64,000 nucleotides of DNA from Tenrec ecaudatus (Eukaryota; Chordata; Mammalia; Afrosoricida; Tenrecidae): positions 129,960,758 through 130,024,757 of the forward strand of contig NC_134536.1 of assembly GCF_050624435.1 (NCBI RefSeq). Reading direction: 5' to 3'. This document shows, piece after piece, positions 52,265 to 63,589 of the stretch (its first letter is position 1; every line of letters starts with the position of its first letter). The position numbers and the translations under genes were made by a program. The notes beneath the pieces are model-generated. The model was not told where the DNA came from and did no database searches. It saw only the letters and a program-made list of their open reading frames with translations.

Positions 52265-54412
52265 AGCCTTCCAGCACCTCCCCCAAAAGTGAACCTAAAT
52301 TTTGGGCCTTTTTCCTGAGGTGCTGCCAATCCTGACCTCTGCTGGTGGGGAATGAGGCAGGGGTAGGGTGGGAAGCCTCACCCTTATGAAGTCACCTCCT
52401 TGATCCTAGATAAAGGGGGGCCTCCCCGGGGTGTGGCCTGCATGGGAGGGGCCTCAGTACGATCCAGATAAAGGCCCCCAATCCAAGCAAGTCATTTGGA
52501 CCCTGAGCTGAGAAATTTCTAGACCCAGGGAGCATAAATGCCAAGACACAGGGAGCTAGCTCTCTACGGAATGCCAGGCCCTTAGATGTTGACAGATGAC
52601 AAGAACCTTTCTCTGGGAGGAACAGAGAAAAGCTGACGGTCTGAACTTCTGACCACCTCACCGAATAAGCTGGATTGTTGAAGCCACTACCTGTGTCATT
52701 TCTGTTAGAGCAGCAGTAAAGCCACTGAGACGACAGATCTGCTAGTGGCTCCCACCGCTGCGGCCACCTTTTAGCGAAGCTCTCTGGAAATGACAAGCCT
52801 GTACCTTTGATAGAGGAGTGAGCCTGTCCAGTGTGAGTGAAAGGGATAGTAGCTGTCTGCTGACCAACGGAGAAACGCAGGGCTAGTGAGCTTCAAGTGA
52901 CCATCAAAGCTATGAAATGCAGCTCCCAATTAGAGCGGATTGTAATAATTAAAAACACTTGGATTTCATTAAGGATGAGACGATCACAGATTATTTGGAA
53001 AGCATCCTTTCCAGCCATGCATTATGGCTTCAGAGACATGGGCACTTTCTGTAGCCAACTATAAGGGGCTTCTTTGCCATTTACATGCTAATGGAAATCT
53101 GGAAAGGAAGGCTCTCTCCTGAAATTTCCAGGGTTGTTTTTATTACATGTCAAGTTGTAAACAGCCATCAGTGACAGGTATTTTCTCTCTTTGTCTTCTA
53201 TCGAGTTAATTAGTAATTTACACTCTAGTAGCATCTCCCCCCACCTCACTGTGTGAAAGTGCCTTCCTCTCAACCAGGGCTCCTGGATGACTGGGGACAG
53301 ATGTTGGTTAGCACAGAAGGACCAGGGGTAAGAGGCATTTTTGTGTGTGGCGATTTTAGAAATGTACAGGCTTTTGAACACAGCTTCCCTCCCCTCCCCC
53401 ACTCCCAAATTCAAATAGGAGGTCTGTGACCTCCTATAATCCAGAACTCCCGCCCCTGGGTGCCATGTTTGATTGTTTTCAACTCCACCCCACCCCCCAC
53501 CTCAATGTTGTGGGATTTGAGGAGGATTAGCCAGGCAGTCTGGCAGCGTTTGGAGCTCAGGACGCTTTCCCTCCCGGCAGCAGGATACAGAGCTTCTTTC
53601 TGGTCATTGTCTTTGGAACTCAGTGCTGCTTCTTGGGCCGGGCGGGCGGGCAGGCAGGCAGGCAGGGGAAGGAAGGGCTGGGAGAGTAGTCCTGCTGCTT
53701 TTCTAAGACACCCATGTCCCTCCAAAGGAGGACCTGGCCCTCCCCTGGTGTCAGCTTTTTCAGAATGAAGCAGCGAGTGACGAGAGCCTGGCTCCGTGCC
53801 CTCCTCCCGCCTGCTGTACGGATGGCTCCGGAATGGGAAAGATGATGTGGCCTGTCTGTCATGTACGCTGCTGGCTTGGCTGTGCCACGTGGGCGTATTC
53901 CAGTAGCAAAGGCTCTTCTTGACTGAAATAAAGCCCCTGGGGTCAGTGAGTTTCGGAAAGAAGACACATTCCGTGGAAAATCCAAGGGAGGATGGAGAGA
54001 TGTGGCTACTTTTGAGCCCAAACCCTCCCGAAAGCCAGGCCGCGTGGGAAGCTTCTCGTGCAGTGGGTATGCTGCTGGGTACTAATTGATCAGGACAGTC
54101 AGGTCCCAGCCCCCATCGAAGCTGATTGGATTTCCCCCTGACAAACGGTTACCTGGAGATGGCCACAAAGAAAGTCAACTAGGAGAGCGTGTGGCCAGCG
54201 TGGCTCATAGTGTAACTGTGGACGTGTGACCCTGGACAGTGGCATAGCCAAGTATCCCTCGCCTAGGGGCAGAGAGGACGTGGCCCTGCTCCCAGTGCTT
54301 GTTTTGATCAACACTGCAGACCACTGGCTGTGCCAACATCCTCCCCCTCTCCTTTTCTGTCCCAGTGTGTTAATCATACTGGGTGCTTATGGCTCAACAG
54401 TAAGCACACGCT
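52265..54412. other. repeat-poor non-coding DNA
   Basis: About 2.1 kb almost free of young repeats. The AT-rich stretch 52900-53230 has homeodomain-type TTAATTAG and an octamer-like ATGCTAAT. A (GGCG/GGCA)n run lies at 53636-53668. No exon supported. Confidence 0.45.
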
Positions 54413-54597
54413 AAGGAGCCCTGGTGACCCACTAGTGAAGCACTCAGTTTGCCAGCCAACATGAACGCCTGAACCCACCCCGTGATTCTAGGGGAGTAAA
54501 GGAGGTGATGTGTGTCTATACAGATTACAACCCCCAACACCCGGTGGGGCAGTCCTGCCCTATCACATGCAGTCACGCCTGTGTTTGAATTGCAGCC
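54413..54597 (+). mobile_element. AfroSINE
   Basis: AGGAGCCCTGGTGACCCACTAG, CCAGCCAACATGAACGCCTG and GGTGGGGCAGTCCTGCCCTA. Confidence 0.8.
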
Positions 54598-55600
54598 TGT
54601 AACAGCAACCTAACAAGAACCTTAACCTCTCTAGAGGAGGTCAAAGGTCAGATTCATGAGCAATATTGAAGATAAAGTAAAATATCAAAATGGACTGATC
54701 ACACAGAGAGGTGTTATGAGTAAGTTCCAGAAGGATGTGGCAGGGAGGGTTGGTGGACCGCCTGGTTCCACTTCAGAGAGAACGGAGACTTCATCAAGTT
54801 CAACATCAGCCTAACACTGATCGCTGTGCAGTCCAAGTCAGACATTCTCCCTCGTGCCAACCTCGCTATCAATTTGGATACTAGCCTTCCCTTACACAGC
54901 ATGACTTCCCTACTGACCTCACGGCAGTGGCTACACGGAGTTTATAGGCCTTACTCAGTATGGGGATCCTCTGGGTAACAGGAACCAGAACCACTCAGAA
55001 TACATTTCTTCTGGCAGTTCAACTTCTCAGCCATGCCTGCAAGGCAAGTTTCTCTCTCCCTCTCACTTCCTTTTCTTGTCCTCTGTTTGCTCTTCAAGCA
55101 ACAGTTAGAAAGCTCTTTAGCTCTGGCAGCAGGTGCCTGGAGGGGCCCCACCCTGCCTCTCATGCTAATCGCCTGGCTCTGCAGCGGCCATTTCTCTGCT
55201 GCTTGCCATCTTCTGCTGCCTGTGCTGTTGTAGCTCTTTCTGTCTCCTGGGTCTAAGAGGTTCTCAGCGCAGGGACCCTGGCACGGAGAAGGACAGTCTC
55301 AGCTCCCAGCTCTTCTTTCTGAGTAAGAGTGACGCTCCCTCTTCCTACCTCTGGGATGGAAAAACTGACAAATCCATCATTATGGTTCCATACATCTTAA
55401 TTGCATGCCCCCCCTAAGGGTTCCATACATCTCATTTGCATGTTAATAATCTGTCCAGTCCTCTTGTTGAGCCATAAGCACCTTCTTTGAATCATCTTCC
55501 CCCAGTCACTGTGCAGGAGTTATAAGACCATGCATAGTTAATTCATAGCACCCACTGCAATTTATTTAGTAAAGAGGACAGTGGAGGGAATTAAATACAT
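54598..55600. other. unidentified, possibly repeat-derived
   Basis: The texture (TTCCATACATCT repeated at 55389 and 55421, CCATTTCTCTGCTGCTTGCC) suggests an interspersed repeat I cannot name. No coding evidence. Confidence 0.35.
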
Positions 55601-55610
55601 TCTTTTAAAA

Positions 55611-55799
55611 CTGCTTCTCAACCTTCCTAATGCCGTGACCCCTTAATACACTTCCTCGTGTTGTGGTGACCCCCCAACCATAACATTATTTTCATTGCTA
55701 CTTCATCACTGTCATTTTGCTACTGCTATAAATCGGGTGACCCTGTGGAAGGGTCATTTGACCCCAAAGGAGTGGCAACCCACAGGTTGAGAACGGCTG
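55611..55799. mobile_element. SPIN/URR1-type hAT MITE with perfect 8-bp TSD
   Basis: Flanked by TTTTAAAA at 55603-55610 and again at 55800-55807, the 8-bp target-site duplication expected of hAT elements. Termini CTGCTTCTCAACC and GGTTGAGAACGGCTG. Interior ACCATAACATTATTTTCATT and CTACTTCATCACTGTCATTT. Confidence 0.93.
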
Positions 55800-56139
55800 T
55801 TTTAAAAGAAACAAAGTCTCTAAAGCATATGGTATAACTTTGGGAAACAGGTAACAGTGTAGTTCAAGGGAAAGGTAAAAGTGCTTTCATGAAAAGATTA
55901 GAATGATTTGTGGTTGCCATCACTGGATACCCTGTGCTAAATTCTGAGGTTGATTAAACATGACCACTCTCCTCAGTTATACTGTTAATGTGCTGCTTGT
56001 ATCCCCTCTCTATTCTGAAGGCTATTCAAATTAGCCTATAGCTAATCAAAAATTGAAAATTAATTCAAGCCATAAATGCAGTACTCCTAATGATTTAAAT
56101 AAATCTAAAATAAAAATATAATCACCACTTTTTGCTTAA

Positions 56140-56553
56140 GTTACAAAGGCTGAGGCAAGCCAGTACTGGGTGAGGCAGCTGGGACTCTCAGCCCATTGGG
56201 AATGTAAGATTTCTTAGAGGCAAATTTGGCAGTGTCTATTAGAATTTACAAATATATGTGCCCTGAGGTTCAGCAATTCCACTTTTAGGAATTTGTCTTA
56301 CAGATAAATCCATTCACTTGCATGTAAGTAAATGCTCTTCTTTAGAGCAGTTTTGTTATAGTGAAAACATAACATGCTCTTCCCCCCAAATAAAACAACC
56401 CCCTTCCCCCCCTCCCCCAGTATCTGAGATGTCTATCCAGGTACTAGTTAAATAATTTATGATGGGTCTGCACAATGGAATACCATTTAGCTGTTGAGAA
56501 TGCAGTAGATCTCTTATGTGCTGATATGGGAAGATGCCATTATGTAAGAAATA
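56140..56553 (+). mobile_element. ancient L1 (L1M-type) 3' fragment, left part
   Basis: GGTTCAGCAATTCCACTTTTAGG, TGGGTCTGCACAATGGAATACC and CTCTTATGTGCTGATATGG are standard old-L1 3' phrases. It is broken by the pogo-type element and appears to resume to about 57660. Confidence 0.7.
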
Positions 56554-57559
56554 TACCATATACACTCGAATATAAGCCAACCCGAGTATAAGCCGAGGTA
56601 CCTAATTATTACCTGGGAAACCAGAAAAATTGATTGACGCAAGCATAAGCTTTGGGTGGAAAATGCAGAAGCTTTTGGTGAGTTTCAATAGTCAAAACAA
56701 ATGAAAATAAAATTACTACAAATTGAGACATCAGTGGGGTCATGTATTTAAATAGTTATTTTAAATAAAAAACAAATAAAAGGACAAGTCATTTAACATT
56801 AGTAAACTAGCACAGTAAATGAAATATTGGTTCAGCAAAAACAATAAGGTACCAACAATGATACCTTAAGAGTACTATTTCCTGGGCTCAATCAGCAACC
56901 AAGCTAAAATGGAAAGAGTTAAAATCCTTTAAAACTGGATTCCTCATCATCATCCGTATCCCAATGCAGAGCTTCAGCTGGTGTGAGGTCATCATAGACT
57001 CTGTCCTCACTGAGATCACCGTCATCACCATCACTGTTGTCATTTTCATACAAAGCGCAGTCTTCACTGCCATCCATAGCATTACTAATACTACATTTCT
57101 GGAAGGCACGTCGCACCGTGTCTTCTGGAATGACTTCCCATGCATCTCGAACCCACTTTGCTATTAACTCTATGTCAGGCTTCATGAGATGTCCTCCTTT
57201 TGTTAGTCGGGCTTGACCAGATGACATCCACTCATGCCACATCCTTCATGCACGGTCTTTAAAAGACTTATTCAAAGATACACGTCATAGGACGGCTCAG
57301 ATTGGTTAGATGTGAGTAAATAAACATTCAAAGCCCTGCAGTGTCAGCGGGGCTTTGAATGAACAGCGGAGAAACGGCAGTCACCCATGAGATAACGGTC
57401 ACCCGTCCCGTTACCTGGGGAGGGGGTGGGGCCGGGGCCGCTCAGCGAGATGTTACACCTCGCTGGGGTACCACTGACCCGTGTATAAGCCGAACCCCAG
57501 TGTTTCAGTACGTTTTTTTTGTGCTGAAAAACTCGGCTTATACACAAGTATAAACGGTA
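56554..57559 (-). mobile_element. pogo/Tigger-type DNA transposon, ~1 kb deletion derivative
   Basis: Ends are inverted repeats: TACCATATACACTCGAATAT at the left and, reversed, TACCGTTTATACTTGTGTAT at the right (19 of 25 bases match), both followed by AAGCC and flanked by TA, the Tc1/mariner target. Only the transposase 3' end remains (- strand, 57242-56919). Confidence 0.8.
56919..57242 (-). pseudogene. pogo-type transposase C-terminus, open for 107 aa
   Basis: Reads WVRDAWEVIPEDTVRRAFQK, then CSISNAMDGSEDCALYEND and a long acidic tail (DSDGDDGDLSEDRV, DTDDDEESS). The pattern W-(3)-AW-x-IP-(4)-R-x-F-x-KC-x-ISNAMDGSED is the C-terminal hallmark of pogo/Tigger-type DDE transposases. The DNA-binding and catalytic parts are absent, so it cannot transpose. 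The frame has no stop from 57242 to 56919, despite lacking the rest of the gene. Confidence 0.8.
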
Positions 57560-57689
57560 TATCATGTTCTACACACACACTCAGTCATATTCGATTCCTA
57601 TTTTTATAAAATACAAGGACTAGGATTAGGTTGTACCTTTTTGAGAATCAAGAAATACTCACTTTTTCTATACTGTTAAAACCCACTGC

Positions 57690-57995
57690 CGTTGGGTTGA
57701 TACTTACGTTGTCAGATGCCATCAGGTCGGTTGTGACCCATAGTGACACCAGAAGGGAACATGGCCTCACCATCATTCCTTTGCAGGAGCACACTGCTGT
57801 ACCTACAGTGCCAGTCCTCCTGGTTGACGGCCTTCCTCTTTTCATTGCCCCTCGACTGTCCTAGGCATGACGATGTTCTCTGGGAACTGGGCTCTCTTGA
57901 CAGCATGTCCAAAGTATGTAAGATGTAGTCACTCTTCTACCCTTGCCTCAAAGGGAAGCACGCTGACCATACTTCTTCCAAGACAGATTAGTGAC
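57690..57995 (-). mobile_element. RTE/BovB-type LINE 3' fragment
   Basis: ATGCCATCAGGTCGGTTGTG, CATGTCCAAAGTATGTAAGATG and CATACTTCTTCCAAGACAGATT in reverse RTE order. Confidence 0.75.
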
Positions 57996-58108
57996 CCTGG
58001 AAATCTTGGTGGGAGCCTTTCTCCCACGGAGTGACTTGATTTGAACCACCAACCTGTGGTTTGCAGCCCAACACTTATCCCACAGTGCTACCAGGGCTCT
58101 CTGCAGTT
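57996..58108 (-). mobile_element. AfroSINE 5' half
   Basis: CTTTCTCCCACGGAGTGACT, GATTTGAACCACCAACCTGTGG and GCTACCAGGGCTCTCTG, joined directly to the RTE fragment. Confidence 0.75.
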
Positions 58109-59011
58109 TTAAACTTAACAGGCCTATGAGGATGGGGCTCACTGAGCACATCTCCATGAGAGCGTAGGAGTTTAAGGAAAAAGTAGAGAGGTTGGCTATA
58201 GGCAAGAATGGCTTCATTCTGATAAGGTTGACCTCAGGAATGAGGACAAGGATGACAGGAAAGGGGCATCTAGTGGAAGTTGAGACTCTTCGGTGTAGGT
58301 TTTAGAGCCTACGTTTGATTTGAGAGTTGATCTGTACATTGGAAATGATCTTAATGTCTCGTCCTTTGGGTTATTGTGAGGATCAACTTCAATAATGCAG
58401 ATACAGTGTTTCCAACAGAGTGGCATGTACTAAGTGCTCAATGCTAGCTAGTGAATGATGTTATTAGCTTAATGTTATTTAACGAAAAGGTACCTTTTGT
58501 AAGCTTCTTTAAATTAATGGTTCACCTCTTATATGCAACTGGCCCCCAAGCTTGAGTCCCTTTGGTAGTATTAACAGCTCTTCTGTTGGTTAGCATCGAG
58601 GTGTGAACTGCTGGTGGAATTTCTATCGGAGAGCCGACAGTTTACAAGTTTTCTCTAAACAACATTTTGGGTTTGTGGCATTTTATTACAATTGTGAGAT
58701 AATTTAAAAATAGGGGGCTAGGTAATTTGGGGGGGAACAGGCCCAAATGCCTTTCTCTGTGCTCAGGAGATGTGGAGTAGCTCTGTGACTTACACTGAAT
58801 GTGTTAATCAGTTTTTGTTAGCAGTGTGGTGTAATGAGCACATTAGCTACAACACCTACATTGGCAGCCAGCACTCTGCTTGTGAAATCTTTCAGAAAAC
58901 AGAAATCTGGTGGGAAGTGTTCCTGAGCAGTTGAAGTGTTTGTTTTTTTAATAAAGTAGAAAAAAATCTCCCAAATGCAATTGTTTTCTTTACGTCAGAT
59001 AGGAAGCCAGG
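58109..59011. other. non-coding, no feature recognised
   Basis: AT-rich with no coding evidence. Confidence 0.4.
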
Positions 59012-59206
59012 GTGGTCCCAGTGGGATGAGAACAGGGCTGCTAACCCACAGGGTTGTCCGTTCAAACCCACCAGCTGCCCCATGGGAGAAGGACGTGGTC
59101 TGATTGTTTCCAGGGAGGGAGGGAGAGCCAGTCCAGGCAACCAGATGAGCAGTTCTAGTCTGCTCTTGTCGCTCACCATGTGTCTCAATGGGCTCAGCAG
59201 CCAGGG
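59012..59206 (+). mobile_element. AfroSINE, worn
   Basis: GGTCCCAGTGGGATGAGAAC, CCGTTCAAACCCACCAGCTG and GAGCAGTTCTAGTCTGCTC. Confidence 0.75.
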
Positions 59207-59264
59207 GCCAAACTAAAAAAAAAAAAAAGCTTCTTCTAATACATGTTTTCATCTTATTATATTC

Positions 59265-59480
59265 ATCTAGCATACCGCTTCCCAAACTTATTTAGTCTAC
59301 AATCCCTTTTTTCCAGGTGAAAAATAATTTATTTTTCGCATTATCCCCTGGCAGTGAAGAACGTTTGTGCTATAGCTCATGATCCGTGGTAAGGTATAGG
59401 GATCTGCTTTTGCAACCCTCCTGGGCCCCAGGGGGTGGCATCGCCCACCTCGGGACACAGATTGAACACCACAGCTCATT
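59265..59480. mobile_element. possible hAT relic
   Basis: ACCGCTTCCCAAACTTATTTAG resembles a worn hAT terminus, and CAGATTGAACACCAC could be the other end. Weak. Confidence 0.35.
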
Positions 59481-59684
59481 CATAGTCTGCTATTTTAAGA
59501 ATGGTGTTAACCTTTTTTGGGAGGCATATGTGTTTTAATGTAAGTCTTTTCTCTCTTTCACAGCCAGTTAACTTATAGTTTTTGAGGTTTAACTCCCAAG
59601 AAACCCATCAGCAGAAGTTACAGAAATAATATTCACATTTAAGCATAGTACCTGCCACTGCAGAGGTGCTCCAAAAACAACAAA

Positions 59685-59862
59685 AGCAAACTCACTACCA
59701 TCAAGCTAACTCACAGTGACCCCCCAGGGGCTTTCCAAGACCGTAACTGTTTGTGGGAGTAGAATGCCAGTCTTCTTTCCCTCAGATGCTGGTGGTTTTC
59801 AACTGGTGTCCATATGGGTCACAGCCCAATGCATAACCACTACTCCACCAGGACTCCTTTAA
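59685..59862 (-). mobile_element. AfroSINE
   Basis: CTACCATCAAGCTAACTCACAG, GATGCTGGTGGTTTTCAACTGG and CTACTCCACCAGGACTCCTT. Confidence 0.8.
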
Positions 59863-60119
59863 GAGGTTCTCAGTAAGCTTTTATTGAGTAAATGAATGTA
59901 GGAATAAAAACATATTCTTCCCCTGAATTTTGGCTTCATATTCCTTGATTTGAATAGTCTTGCGTTGATTGGTGTGTGACATTATCTTATTCAGCTTATT
60001 AATACAGCCTCAATTCTTGTGCCCATAGGTACCCTTTTTTAATGTGCTTGACACTTGGTATAGAACTTTAAATATTATTTAGTGATTTTTTTTGGTATGT
60101 GCATTTTTAGTTAGAAAAA

Positions 60120-60670
60120 TTCTCATTGCACGTCCCTGTTGCAGAATTGCCCATAATTTTCTCCCTGTAAAAATATGGTAGATCCTTGCTCCTGTTTTGA
60201 CATTTTTCACTCAGTACTGTTTGAAACTCTGTATCAGGTTGCATGTACTTGGAGCTAATTGCTCCTACCTGCCACCTAGTAGTATTCCGTGGTGGCAGCC
60301 ATCCCCATAGTGATGGGCACCTAGGATACCACAAACACTGCCACCGCCACCACCAGTCTTGTACACGCCCCTTTTGGATGCCACTGAGAACTTCTCTGGG
60401 ATCGTGGCTCAGGGTTGGCACTGTGGCATAGATACTGTCAGATTGCTCAGTAACCTTGTCACTTTAAACCCCACAAGCACTGCATGCCCACGACCTCACC
60501 AACACTTGGTATGTCCACATTTCTAATATTTCTCATTCAGCAGTGTTGCGTTTTAGCTTCTGCTTTCTCATGACTAGTGAGTGTTAGCAGTTCTTCATGC
60601 TCCAGTGAGTGGCTGTCCTTCGGTGAACTGCCTCTCTACTTCCTTAGTGTTTCCTGTATTTTTCTTGTTG
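60120..60670 (-). mobile_element. ancient L1 3' fragment
   Basis: CCTAGTAGTATTCCGTGGTGG, CCATAGTGATGGGCACCTAGG, CCAACACTTGGTATGTCCAC and TTCTCATGACTAGTGAGTG follow the reverse L1 3' order. Confidence 0.65.
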
Positions 60671-60687
60671 CGGACATCTGAGTCCAA

Positions 60688-60797
60688 ACGCACTGCCCGT
60701 GGGGTAGCTGACTCCTAGTGACCAATAGGACAGGGTAAAACTGCCCCTTTGGGTTAGCAGCCCAATGCATGGCCACTATACCCACAGGGCTCCTATG
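60688..60797 (-). mobile_element. AfroSINE with internal deletion
   Basis: GACTCCTAGTGACCAATAGG runs to GGGTTAGCAGCCCAATGC and CACAGGGCTCC; the middle of the SINE is missing. Confidence 0.75.
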
Positions 60798-60841
60798 TGA
60801 TTGCACGAGTGGTGCACTTTGGCAAGCGCTGGATTACTAAC

Positions 60842-61048
60842 TGAGGAGCCCTGGTGGTGTAGTGGGTTGTGAGGTTGGCTAACTGACTGCACAGTCAGCA
60901 GTTCGAATCCACCAGTAGCTCTGCAGAAGAAAGACGAGGCCTTCTGCTTTTGTAGCCTTAGAGCCTCAGAAACCCAAAGGGGCGGTTCTGTTCTGTCCTG
61001 TAGAGTTGCTATGAATTCAAGCCGACTTGATGGCAGTGGCTTTTGAGT
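60842..61048 (+). mobile_element. AfroSINE, full length
   Basis: GAGGAGCCCTGGTGGTGTAGTG, GTCAGCAGTTCGAATCCACC and CTGTCCTGTAGAGTTGCTATG to GACTTGATGGCAGTGGC. Confidence 0.9.
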
Positions 61049-61200
61049 GGGACGGCTCATTAAAAGATTAGCGGTGCGTACCCCACCTGGAGTTGCCTCA
61101 GAATCCAGGCCTAGCGCTCTGCCTCTGCGAGCTCACAGCCCTGAAAACCCCGTGGAGCTCATGTCTACTCAGAACACACGGGGCCTTCCCGAGCTGGGAT
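61049..61200 (+). mobile_element. AfroSINE-like, divergent subfamily
   Basis: GATTAGCGGTGCGTACCCCAC and CCCTGAAAACCCCGTGGAGC; directly follows the copy at 60842. Confidence 0.55.
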
Positions 61201-61299
61201 CAACGCCCCAGCAACCAACACCGTCCATCTGTCTGCCTGTCTGTGACTGTCCTTTTGCAGTTTTCTTTGGTATTCTTTTTTGCACAGAAATGTTGTCAA

Positions 61300-61617
61300 G
61301 TCTATCAAAGAGTGAATGGAAATAGATCCGGGCACACTCATTCATCGCAGCAATGCTGTTCACAATGGCAAGAGGACGGAGATGACCAAAATGCCCACTG
61401 ATGGCACACGGGTACACAGTGTGGTGCCTGCACAGAGTGGGACACTCCGCCGTGTTAGAGGAGAAGGGATGGGTGAACCTGGAGGACATTGCAGTTAGGG
61501 AAACAAGTCCGTCACAAAAGCACAAATACTCTGAGGCATTGTGGAATGTCAGGATCAGATGTACACACTAAAGGAAACTTCCTTTGATGGTTATCAGGGG
61601 AAGGAGGGTGAGTTACT
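61300..61617 (+). mobile_element. L1 3' fragment, younger than the L1M pieces
   Basis: CTCATTCATCGCAGCAATGC, TGTTCACAATGGCAAGAGG, AAAATGCCCACTGATGG and AGGACATTGCAGTTAGGGAAACAAGTC match the usual L1 ORF2/3' UTR phrases. It ends with TTATCAGGGGAAGGAGGGTG. Confidence 0.7.
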
Positions 61618-61625
61618 GGCTAGAG

Positions 61626-61827
61626 CAGTGGGTCTCAACCTTCCTAATGCCACGACCCTTTGAAACAGTTCATATTGTGATGACACCCCCCAACCATAAA
61701 ATTATCTTTGTTACTATTTCATAACTGTAATTTTGCTACTGTTATGAATCGGACGACCCCTATGAAAGGGTTGTTCGGCCCCTTTGGGTTGAGAACATTC
61801 GACCCACAGGCAGGTTGAGAACCTCTG
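61626..61827. mobile_element. SPIN/URR1-type hAT MITE with 8-bp TSD (7/8)
   Basis: Flanked by GGCTAGAG (61618-61625) and GGCTAGAA (61828-61835). Termini CAGTGGGTCTCAACC and GGTTGAGAACCTCTG. The right end is partly duplicated (GGTTGAGAACATTCGACCC, then GGTTGAGAACC). It sits at the end of an L1 fragment. Confidence 0.92.
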
Positions 61828-61835
61828 GGCTAGAA

Positions 61836-62249
61836 GATATGCTTGTTAATTTGGGTGAAGGGAAAGACAATATACAGTAAGTGGGAGGTTGGCCAGCTAT
61901 GATGGAGGCAGAGCAAGACCCTGGGAGGAGTGTAAGTTACAGGCAACAGAGGTGAATACTGCTATATGCACACACCTGCAGTAGCGGTGATCTGTGAGTA
62001 TGTGCATGGATAGACATGAAGGCTGAATGGGCATGAGAGGAGTGAGAGTATACTCCAAAATACATACTATACATAGGTTTGACAAAGGATGTTTTAATGT
62101 GGATATTTACTTTTACAGTAAATGTATCTATGAATGTGATGGAGCATACAGGGGACAAAGTTAGGAACATTTTGTACATGGAACCAAATCTTCAAGGAAT
62201 GAGTCATGGGGCCTAGGAGCTCAGGACCATGGTCTGGTGGAGCCCAAAG
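61836..62249. other. non-coding, no feature recognised
   Basis: No coding evidence. The part 61850-62030 (GACATGAAGGCTGAATGGGC) may belong to an unidentified repeat. Confidence 0.35.
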
Positions 62250-62890
62250 TTAATTGGTATAACAGTCCACAAACACAATGCTTGGCATCCTGCTCCAGGG
62301 TCTTCCAAGCTCAGGATCAGCCATCTAAGGTGCTGCTACTGCTCTCTTCCCATCCATAGAGAGGAAGAGTGAAGAAAACTGTAGGTGCATGGAAGCAGTT
62401 AGTCCAGTGCACTAATGGACCATCACCGCCAGTCTGCTCCCCACAACTCTGAGACCAGAAGAATTAGGCGCCCGGCTATCATTGAGCGGGAGAGAGATGT
62501 CGAATAAAACCCAGAAATTGTAAAGATGACCAGGCTTACTAGACAGAGATGGAAAATGGCAGCACCCTTGAGACTGTGGCCTTGGTCACCCCTCAAGTCA
62601 AGAGAACAACTCACCCACTGGCCTAAAAGGGGACATAGTCACACCAAGGAGCTCTGCAGGACAACTTCGAATGCTTGATTTGCCCAAGGGCGAAGCTCAG
62701 AAGGGCTCCCATGGAGGAGGACCGGAAGTGGATAACAGGGAGGAAGGGAGATATGCGATGCTCATTTGTGAGGATTGCAATTAATGACACAAAGCGTGTA
62801 TGAACTGTTGAATGGATGATGTGCTCTGAAAAACTCTACCCAATTCACAATAGAAATTATGTACAAAATAACACACAAAAAAAGAAAATA
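62250..62890 (+). mobile_element. Afrotherian poly(A)-type repeat (family unnamed), longest copy
   Basis: ATCACCGCCAGTCTGCTCCC, GAGACCAGAAGAATTAGGCG, ACCAGGCTTACTAGACAGAG, CTTGAGACTGTGGCCTTGG, then GTGAGGATTGCAATTAATGACAC and an ACACACAAAAAAAGAAAA tail. Same order as 32240-32785. Confidence 0.65.
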
Positions 62891-63182
62891 TGTACATAAA
62901 AGGGTTTTAGAAAAGTCTGGGAATTTTCCATTATCTTTTCATTTTGTTTTGAATCCCATGATTGTTTTGAATCCCATTTATCTATTTTTTGACATTTTTG
63001 GACTTGTTTCCCCCGATCGCCTCCCCATATTTCTTCCCTTTACCATAGGGTTTTTCTTCCTTTCCCACTATGTCTGCAGTGTCTCAGAGTGACCTTCATG
63101 AAATAAGAAATGAGAATTGGGATCCCCTGTGCTTTGTTTCTACACAGGAAATGCCTAATCTTCCCAACACCATCTACAAAAC

Positions 63183-63375
63183 CCGTGGTTCTCAACTTTC
63201 CCAATGCCGCGACCCTTTCATACAGTTCCTTGTGTGGTGGTGACCCCCAACCATAAAAGTATTTTCATTGCTACTTCATCATTGCCATTTTGCTACTGTG
63301 ATGAATCGAGTGGTCCCTGTGAAAAGGATCGTTCAACCCCCAAAGGAGTCGCGACCCACCGGTTGAGAACCACTG
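63183..63375. mobile_element. SPIN/URR1-type hAT MITE
   Basis: CCGTGGTTCTCAACTTTCCC and CGGTTGAGAACCACTG at the ends, with CCATAAAAGTATTTTCATTGC inside. Among the best preserved of the five; TSD not clean. Confidence 0.88.
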
Positions 63376-63589
63376 GACACAGCCATCTACACACTCCAAT
63401 TGATTTGCGGTGACACCATGATTGTAAACCAAGTTTTCCTTTTGTACACATGGTTCATGAGCATGCGTTCATTTGTCTCCCAGTTTCTCAGGGGGGCACT
63501 GTGGGCGTGCTGCTCAGTCATTGTGATATTTTGAGACTCCACTCATTTCCAGTCACCCCTGAGATCAGATCCTATGGTTTCTTATTATT

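Noticed and set aside
54950-55560. Possible long terminal repeat
   Set aside because: No paired repeat, no bounded TG...CA ends and no internal viral genes visible; left unidentified.
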